DNA from: Sindora glabra
Lineage: Eukaryota > Streptophyta > Magnoliopsida > Fabales > Fabaceae
DNA length: 64,000 nt
Direction of reading: 5' to 3'
NCBI GenBank assembly: GCA_020226215.1
Contig: CM035225.1
Coordinates: forward strand, 11,667,868 to 11,731,867
Below, piece after piece: positions 57,040 through 64,000 of the stretch. Position 1 is the stretch's first letter. Each line of letters opens with the position of its first letter. The notes under the pieces are model-generated. The model made no database searches and had not been told where the DNA came from. It was given only the letters and a program-made list of their open reading frames with translations. The position numbers and the translations under genes were made by a program.

Positions 57040-59490
57040 TGGTAGAAGGGCTTATTGAGTCCCTTTTAAAATATTATGGAATTTTACACTATATTTCATG
57101 TGAAATGGAGAGATACTCAAGAGATCTAAGACTAGAAGGAAATGATGATGGCACACTCCCACTTAACAAATTGAGAGGCCAAGAGCACAGCATGGTGTTA
57201 AATTGTTATGGCATGAATGCAGAATTCCACTAAAATTATTGTATCTGAAATCTAACTCTCGAAGATTCTTCATTTTACATAAACCTAAAATTAAAAGAAA
57301 TTTAACACACATAAGTTGAAGTCACCTAACCTAAAATTATACTTGGCTGGAAGATTTAGCCAAATAATTCAATAAAAAAAAGCAATATTCGTTTTTTCCG
57401 CTCACCTTCAATTGGCATCGTTGTAGACGTTGTAGGGAAAGAAATATCTTAGAAAAAGAGTTTCCAAACTGCTGAATTTTGCTAAAGCTGCATCGGAATG
57501 ATAAGACAAACGTATATGAATTCAATTTAATGAAAAAATGTTAGGAAGTTTAATTGAATAAATATAACACTTTAAACGCAATTATGAAGACCAAAGAACA
57601 AGGGGTAATTTGGTTCGGATTAATTAGAAGAAAAAAATGGAATGGAAGGTTTTTATTTCTTTTGTATGTGTTTGGCTAAAAACAACACATTCATTTTCTC
57701 AATTTTCCTTTAATAAGATTATCTCAAATTAAATAATAGTGATTTCCCTTGATATCTTTGACAATTCAATTCCCTCATTTTAGATTTTGAATAATCATTA
57801 ATGGTAATAATAAAATACTTAATAAAAACAAATAATAATTAAAATAAATGGTAAAAATAAAAAACATAAAATAAATAAAAAAAAAATTTATTTTAATAGT
57901 TAATATTATAACAAAGATGATTAAATAATTAATAATAATAAAAAATAATTAAAATAAATTATAAAAATAAAAGTAAATAATAGTAACAATAATCAATGAT
58001 AATAGAATATTAATAATAATATAGTATAACGATATTAATAAATTAATATCAATAATAATAAGGGTGATAGTTATTTTAATAATAGAAAGTCAATTCCTCT
58101 TCAATGTACCAGAGGTCAATTAAGTGAATAAAAAGTATGTTAATTCTATTTCTTATTTAAAGCAAACAAAATGATCGCGGCTACTTCTTTTCTTTTCTGT
58201 TTTTTTATTAATTTCTCTTCTTCTTCTTTTTTTAATTTCAGCCAAATGGCGCCCCTAATATTCAATGTGGCAATCTCAAGGTTGATGATAAAATAATCTA
58301 ATCAAGCTTTTGTCTGAAATATCTAAAGAAAAGGAAAAGAGAGATCAAACAGCTGGAAAAGCAATTTAAAAGCACGTACCTTTCATCCAGACTTTCCAAA
58401 TTATATGTGAGCGTAAAATCATTAAATTCTCTTCGGACTAGGAAAAGAAATTTGAGAGCTGGGAGAATCGCCAAAGGCTTTAGTATTTCCCCGACAAAGT
58501 CATAATTATAAGCTAAATTTAGAATCCTCAGTTTCTTGTACTTTGACAATGTATTGTTATTGTTATCTGAAAATTTTAAAGATAAAGCTATAAATGTCAA
58601 GACTCAAGAATTGACACTAATTTGTTAGATAAAAATTTTACTCAATTAAAAGATAGACCTTTTTTTATTTAAAAGAAAAAGGTAAAAATGCAAATAATCC
58701 CCTTTAATTATGGGGTGATTAGATTTTACTCTCTTGAATTATGAAAATTTAAATTTCATCCCTTACAATTATATAAAACTTGAATTTTATACTCCACTAT
58801 TACTAAGTTAATAGAACCTTTTAGTAAAATTGCTGCTATTATATTTCACATACAAGGGGTTAAAAACTGCCGCTAAGTGATGTTTTAACCAATGCTAAAT
58901 ATATAGAATCATTGCTAAATATTACAATCATTAATTTAGTAATAATGGGATAAAATTGAAGTTTTATATAGTTGTAAGGGGTAAAATCTAAATTTTTATA
59001 GTTTAAGGAGGTAAAATCTAACTGTTATTTGCATTTCTTCCAAAGAAAAAACAAAAAGCTTGACACCAAGATGACTTGTTTTCAAAACTCAGCCGCATAC
59101 CTTGAGATTTTAAGGAGCTGTAAAGTCCGTTGCCGCCTAAATCCAGCATCTCCATATTCTCCAAAACTGATAATTCTGCAGAAAATAATATGCAGCCATT
59201 TCCAAGTTTGAAAGTCTTGGTCATTGTGTAGCATTTAAAATGCTCCTTTTCCAAGCCTTGCAGCACAAAGTTGTAACTTTCCACGTTCCTACTTCTTTCT
59301 CTGCCCAAAGAATTCCATTCCATATCAGCAACATATTTTCCACGTTATTTCTCTTTACTTTCTCATTTAAATCCATATGTAAGAGGGATTTCAGTCGAAG
59401 AAATTTTAAGGAACCCATTGTTTCCATTTCATGTTGACAACAAGACGATGGTTCCAAATCAAACAATTCTTTCTCTATAACTTGTGGCAA
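57040..59490 (-). pseudogene. Receptor-like protein (LRR-RLP), 5' half
   Basis: From high to low coordinate: an N-terminal exon remnant (about 59490-59200) with SSCCQHEMET resembling the CCxWxxVxC start of RLP ectodomains. An LRR exon at 59175-59101 (ELSVLENMEMLDLGGNGLYS, 75 nt, AG/GT borders). An exon at 58566-58380 (LSKYKKLRILNLAYNYDFVG, then LAILPALKFLFL). A shorter exon at 57487-57406 (LAKFSSLETLFLR). The start of the large exon at 57284 (GLCKMKNLRELDFRYNNFSG, then a frameshift, then LLSGSVPSS and SLRSLEYLSIS). Splitting of single LRRs by introns before one large exon is typical of the AtRLP1/RLP13-15-like subgroup. Sequence continues beyond CACTA-2 as the 3' half at 45230-43385. At least three frameshifts or stops are present. 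Confidence 0.75.
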
Positions 59491-60250
59491 TTAAGTAATT
59501 ATATTAGCAATTAACTAGTTCAATTAATTGATAATTAATTACATTAAATGATTTGATAAATTGATAATATTAATATTTAAATAATAATATTTAATAAAAT
59601 TAATTATTTATATGTTAAATGAGATTTGTTAAACCAATCAAACCAGTCTTTACTAAGATAGTCCAACATACAAAAGTTGTACATCAAGTTAATCCCAAGT
59701 CATGCTACTTTTTCATCAAATCAACTTGTTATAGTACTAGTCTTAATCTCATATCAGCATTTACCATGTGAATTTTATAACCAATTACATTATGAATATT
59801 AATTTCACATTAATAGTAATTATTATTTAATATTATTATTATCTAAAATAAAATTTGCTTATTTTTATTAAAATAAAATTATATTTAAGAAGCAATAACA
59901 ACAAAGAATAAGTGATAAAGGGGTCATCCTCTAAAAAATTATGTCCGAACTTCTAGTGGCATTTAAAAATGCTTTTGTTTAATTTTTTTTAAACTTATAA
60001 ATTATAACTTTAATATAAAATATTGAAATTTAAAAAAAATAGTGTAGCCTTGATGGAATTATAAATTATAATTTTTTATTATTTGTATTAATCTTGAATA
60101 GGATTGAAATTAAATTGCAAGAAAATAAATCAATATATTTTTTATGAAAACCCTCAATTATAGATGTAAAATCTACAAGACCTTGTCAAAAAAATTTACT
60201 ATTTGTAAATAAAATAGTATAAATATTTTGTTAAATAAATCAACAATATA

Positions 60251-60312
<62 letters not shown>

Positions 60313-60894
60313 AATTTCTAATTTTCACGTTCTTCACTAAATGATGATCCATTTTCTCTCAAATTTTGTTATCTATTTTATGCATCATAACAATGCTTTA
60401 AAAAATGGACATTTCTAAATTCCCATGACTTGTTGCTAGATGTTAGTCATTCAAAATTTGTTCACCAAGAGAAAATGCATTTTTTGATACCATTGAGGAC
60501 ATTGATTACTATGTCACGATTCATGAGAAAAAGAATAATATATTATGTCCTTTATATTTTTCACCCTTCTAAAATATCAAAATTTGGCTTATTAGTTACA
60601 ATATTTGTTAATTAGTAAGAACTAAGCATATTGCTGATTAAGGAGAAATTATCAATTGCATCTAAGAAATTATCAAATTCTTGAAGATACAAAATAAATT
60701 TCATATTTTAATCTATATTTTTTTTGTAAAACATGAATTTAATTTTAACATAAAATTTTTTTAATACTATTTTAATAATTATAATTTAAATATATTTATA
60801 TATCAATATAATATTTGAATATATTAAAATTATAATTTAATATATGCATATGTACATAGATACACACACTAACCAATTAATTTTTTATTACTTA

Positions 60895-60958
<64 letters not shown>

Positions 60959-61239
60959 CAAGGCTAACAAACTAATTAAATAACTTAGCATACTAGTAAT
61001 TTGTAATAGTTCTACCGATAATAGGCAATTTAGATATACTATAATATAGAAGAATTACTTGTTCATAATAATAAAAGAATTTATTAGTGATGGTGGTAAA
61101 AAAGTTATTTCGATGTTACTTGGAAAAAAGAAAAAAAATAGAAAAAGTTAATTAAATAATGAGTTGCAAGCAAGTCTGCAAGCTCTATAAATGGGAACCT
61201 CAATTCTCAATTAGCATGTATTCAAGAGGAGGAATAGTG
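59491..61239. other. AT-rich interval with dispersed repeat copy 4 and (TA)n tracts
   Basis: 59500-59635 carries the AT-rich dispersed repeat core (ATATTTAATAAAATTAATTA at about 59587), right upstream of the RLP 5' exon as at copy A. (TA)n runs lie at about 60254-60309 and 60897-60955. No gene is supported; the 61-codon frame at 60430-60615 shows no motif. Confidence 0.4.
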
Positions 61240-61867
61240 TGTTAGAGTTTACGTTCTTTGAGATAGAATTACATACTCTAACGCTTTCTCACAAACTCAA
61301 ACAATTACAGCGAATTCTTTCTCAAGTAATTCCCTTGCAAGTTCTCACACTGTAAGTATTTGAATGTCAACAAACTTGCTAATAAACAAATAATTATAAT
61401 CCTTAACGAACAAACAACCCTAACATAATTAAAAGGATTAATAAAAATAATTAGAAATTCATAATTATTTTATTATAATATGAATAAAATTTAAATAAAA
61501 TTGATAAAAATATGAAAAAATTGTGAAGGTTCTTGAGAAAAAGACAAAGTAGAAGAAAACTTTTGTTATGAAAATAGTAAACACTTAAGAAATAATAAAA
61601 GAAAAATATGAAAGATATGAAGGGAATTATAAGAAAGAGGAGAATATTTGATTCAATTGCATCTAAAATGATTTTCACGACCCTTATTTATAGGACAAAT
61701 TGATCAAATGTTATAATTTTATAATGATGATTAATGAATAGAATTGAAACCTAATAATGGACCATAATAAGAATGTAACATCTAATTTAATAATTAATTG
61801 TAATTGAAAATATAACATTTGACCTATGAACATCCACATATAATAAACTTAATAATTATTCATAACA
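61240..61867 (-). mobile_element. Ty1/copia 3' LTR, 628 bp
   Basis: On the minus strand it runs from TGTTATGAATAATTATTAAG (61867 downward) to ...GTAAACTCTAACA (61240), with short inverted ends TGTTA/TAACA. It is immediately preceded by the polypurine tract CCAAAGAAGAG (61868-61878). A TATA box (CTATAAATAAG) lies at 61684-61694, placing U3 at about 61695-61867. TAGTG at 61235-61239 would be the target duplication. Its partner lies outside the window and cannot be checked. Confidence 0.75.
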
Positions 61868-64000
61868 CTCTTCTTTGGATGTCCATATAAAGTAGTAGTT
61901 AATTATAGTATGTAATATGATACTACCTCATTAAAAACCTTGTTAGGAAAAATCCAATGAGACAAAAATCATAGTGAAGAAAAAAAAGAGTATAGTGCAT
62001 GTTAACTTTCCCCCATGAAAACATTAATTAAGATCTTTAAGTCAAAGAACTCCAATATTATAGATAAACTTTTCAAATATAGTAGTAGAAAATGCCTTAG
62101 TAACTAAATCTACTAGGTTATCACTTGAACGGATTTGTTGAATATTTATATCATCATTCTTTTGAAGATCATAAGTGAAAAAGAGTTTTGATGAAGTATA
62201 TTTTGTTCTATCTCTTTTAATGTACCTTTTTTTTTTCAATTGAGTGATACAAGCAATATTATCTTCATACAAGTGTGTAGGAATTATTTTTGCAGAAGAT
62301 AAACCACAAGTCTCTCATATATGTTGAATCACATATCTTAACCAAACATATTCCTTACTTACCTTATGTATTTCTAAAATTTCTACATGATTAAATGATA
62401 TAGCTATTATAGTTTGTTTCATAAATTACCATGAAATCGTTGTATCTTCACATATAAATAAATAGCCTATTTGTGATTGACTATTATGAGGGTCAAATAG
62501 ATATCCTACATTTGGATAACCAATTTGGTTTGACTTGGGTACGTTCATATAAAACAAACCCATATCCATCGTACCTCTAAGATAACAAATTACATGCTTA
62601 ACTCTATTCCAATTCCTTCATATAGTTGAAAAACTATATCTTTTTAATAAATTAATAGAAAATGATATATCAAGTCATGTATAACTAGTAAAATACATTA
62701 GTGCTCTAACTACATTAAGATATGGTGCTTCCGAACTAAGTAGTTCTTCATCTTTTTCTTAAGGCCTGAAAGGATCTTTATTCACATCTAATGACCTTAC
62801 AAGGATTGGGATGCACAATGGATGTGATTTATGCATATAAAACCATTTTAGTGCCTTTGCTATATAAGCCTTTTGATGTATAAAAATTCCATTCTTTAAA
62901 TGTTTGATTTGTAATCCAAGATAAAGTTTTATTCTTCCTAGATCCCTCATTTCAAATTCTTTCTTTAAACAATTTATAGCTTTTGAAAGCTCTTTTGGAG
63001 TTCCAATAATGTTTAAGTCATCAACATAAATAGTAATTATGGAGAATTCATTCCCAAATCTTTTTGTAAAAGTACATAGACAAATAAGGTCATTTTTGGA
63101 TTCTTCCTTTAATAAATATTCACTGAGACAATTACACCACATGCATCTAGATTGTTTCAATCCATAAAGAGATTTGTTTAATTTAATTGAGTAATATTTT
63201 CAAGAATTTGAATTGTATGCTTTAGGCAAATTAAAACCCTTAAGGAGTTTTATATAAGCATCATTATCTAGTGAGCTGTACAAATAGATTGCAACAACAT
63301 CCCTTAGACATAAATTGAATCCTTCATGTACAACTAAACTAAATAAATATCGAAAAGTAGTTGAACCACCAGGGGTGAATATGCCTATTCATAATCAATG
63401 TGAGGTCATTCTGAAAACCCTTGAGCAACAAGTCATACCTCATATCCTATAATTTCACCATTCTCATTTCATTTTTGAACAAAAAAACCATTTGCACCTA
63501 ATTGGCTTTACACCTTTCAATATACATACTATAGGTTCGAAAACTTTTCTCTTTGCAAATGAGTTTAATTTTGATTTGATTGCATTTTTTTCATTTTGAC
63601 CAATCATCTCTTTGTTTGCATTTCTTAAAAAACTTTCGTTCATGATCCTCATTATCATTCATTATACCACGCACTACATTATATGCAAAAAACATCATCG
63701 ATGTTGACATTATTTTGGTTTTTTATTAAGATCTCTTTATTTTCACTAATTTTAAGTACGTGAGTTTCTTCTAGAACTGAAATAGTAATTTTTTCTGGAG
63801 ACTCTTCTAGAGTCATCACATCCACATCCTCAATTTGGCTATCTTGGTCTTAACTCATTTTCTTTTTCGAGGATTTTAATGTTTGGAATCAATAGGTCTA
63901 CCACGTTTCATTCATGCATCAAACTATTTGTAATAGTAGACTGTCCGATAGGGATATCAACCTTAATTGGAGTATTAGCGGTTGGTATATATGATTTGAT
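61868..64000 (-). pseudogene. Ty1/copia pol fragment: reverse transcriptase and RNase H
   Basis: The reverse transcriptase frame 63160-62759 contains IITIYVDDLNIIGT, the copia YVDD catalytic motif, then LGLQIKHLKNGIFIHQKAYI. Further N-terminal pieces at 63658-63464 include KLNSFAKRKVFEPIV and VKPIRCKWFF, the start of the copia reverse transcriptase domain. RNase H ends at 62272-62042 with MYEDNIACITQLKK, then SSDNLVDLVTKAF. Between them, 62270-62760 matches the usual RT-RNase H connection but with stops. The frame continues past the window's right edge. Several stops and frameshifts make it inactive. The domain order RT then RNase H, next to the LTR, is that of Ty1/copia. Confidence 0.8.

Noticed and set aside
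1..64000. Possibility of an endogenous pararetrovirus or other viral insertion
   Set aside because: All reverse transcriptase and gag pieces fit Ty1/copia or Ty3/gypsy layouts; no movement-protein or coat-like region was recognised.
1..64000. Gene cluster, CRISPR-like array or tRNA/rRNA genes
   Set aside because: The regular repeats found are transposon subterminal arrays, tandem duplications or microsatellites; no cloverleaf or rRNA-like sequence was seen.

Overview
The window is strongly AT-rich nuclear DNA from a flowering plant, most likely a eudicot. It carries relics of plant-only families: a subtilisin-like protease with an SBT5-type intron layout, intron-split receptor-like proteins (RLPs) with leucine-rich repeats, and a FAR1/FHY3-type protein. 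These lie among Ty3/gypsy and Ty1/copia retrotransposons, CACTA DNA transposons and MITEs. I see no intact host gene, no tRNA or rRNA, no CRISPR array and nothing bacterial. Every gene-like region carries stops, frameshifts, insertions or truncations. The species cannot be named from the sequence.

Region by region. 1-9.6 kb is decayed repeat DNA: an antisense gypsy gag scrap (1.54-1.77 kb), a degenerate ~70-bp periodic array (1.94-2.63 kb) and a sense gypsy gag scrap (3.56-4.10 kb). 10.88-11.04 kb holds the first of three copies of a small GC-rich hAT-type MITE. 12.25-16.14 kb is a FAR1/MULE-type pseudogene cut by a 1.65-kb solo LTR with an AGTAT target-site duplication (TSD). 16.64-17.98 kb is the 5' end of a copia element with a perfect tRNA-Met primer-binding site. 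17.98 to about 26.06 kb is a CACTA element (CACTA-1) with a nearly readable TNP2 transposase and a second, TnpA-like ORF; its distal arm is a ~430-bp tandem repeat and its far end is missing. 26.63-26.87 kb is a Mutator-type MITE with a perfect 9-bp TSD. 27.25-28.41 kb is the 5' part of a subtilase gene, now a pseudogene.

28.8-31.8 kb is AT-rich repeat DNA with an RLP N-terminal scrap. 32.0-38.3 kb holds a decayed Ty3/gypsy element whose two LTRs are each flanked by both the pol tail and a primer-binding site, as in a head-to-tail chain sharing LTRs. 38.9-45.2 kb and 57.0-59.5 kb hold RLP relics on the minus strand. The largest, at 43.4-59.5 kb, is one former gene split by an 11.1-kb CACTA element (CACTA-2, 45669-56800). 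CACTA-2 itself contains a 1.67-kb deletion derivative of the CACTA-1 family (54010-55674, TSD AAC). A hAT-type MITE also sits in an LRR exon of the same RLP. 61.24-64.0 kb is the 3' part of a minus-strand Ty1/copia element, with LTR, polypurine tract, RNase H and reverse transcriptase.

Nothing here works as a pathway. The value of the window is in precise insertion boundaries, nested relative dating, and three small non-autonomous elements with clean target-site duplications.
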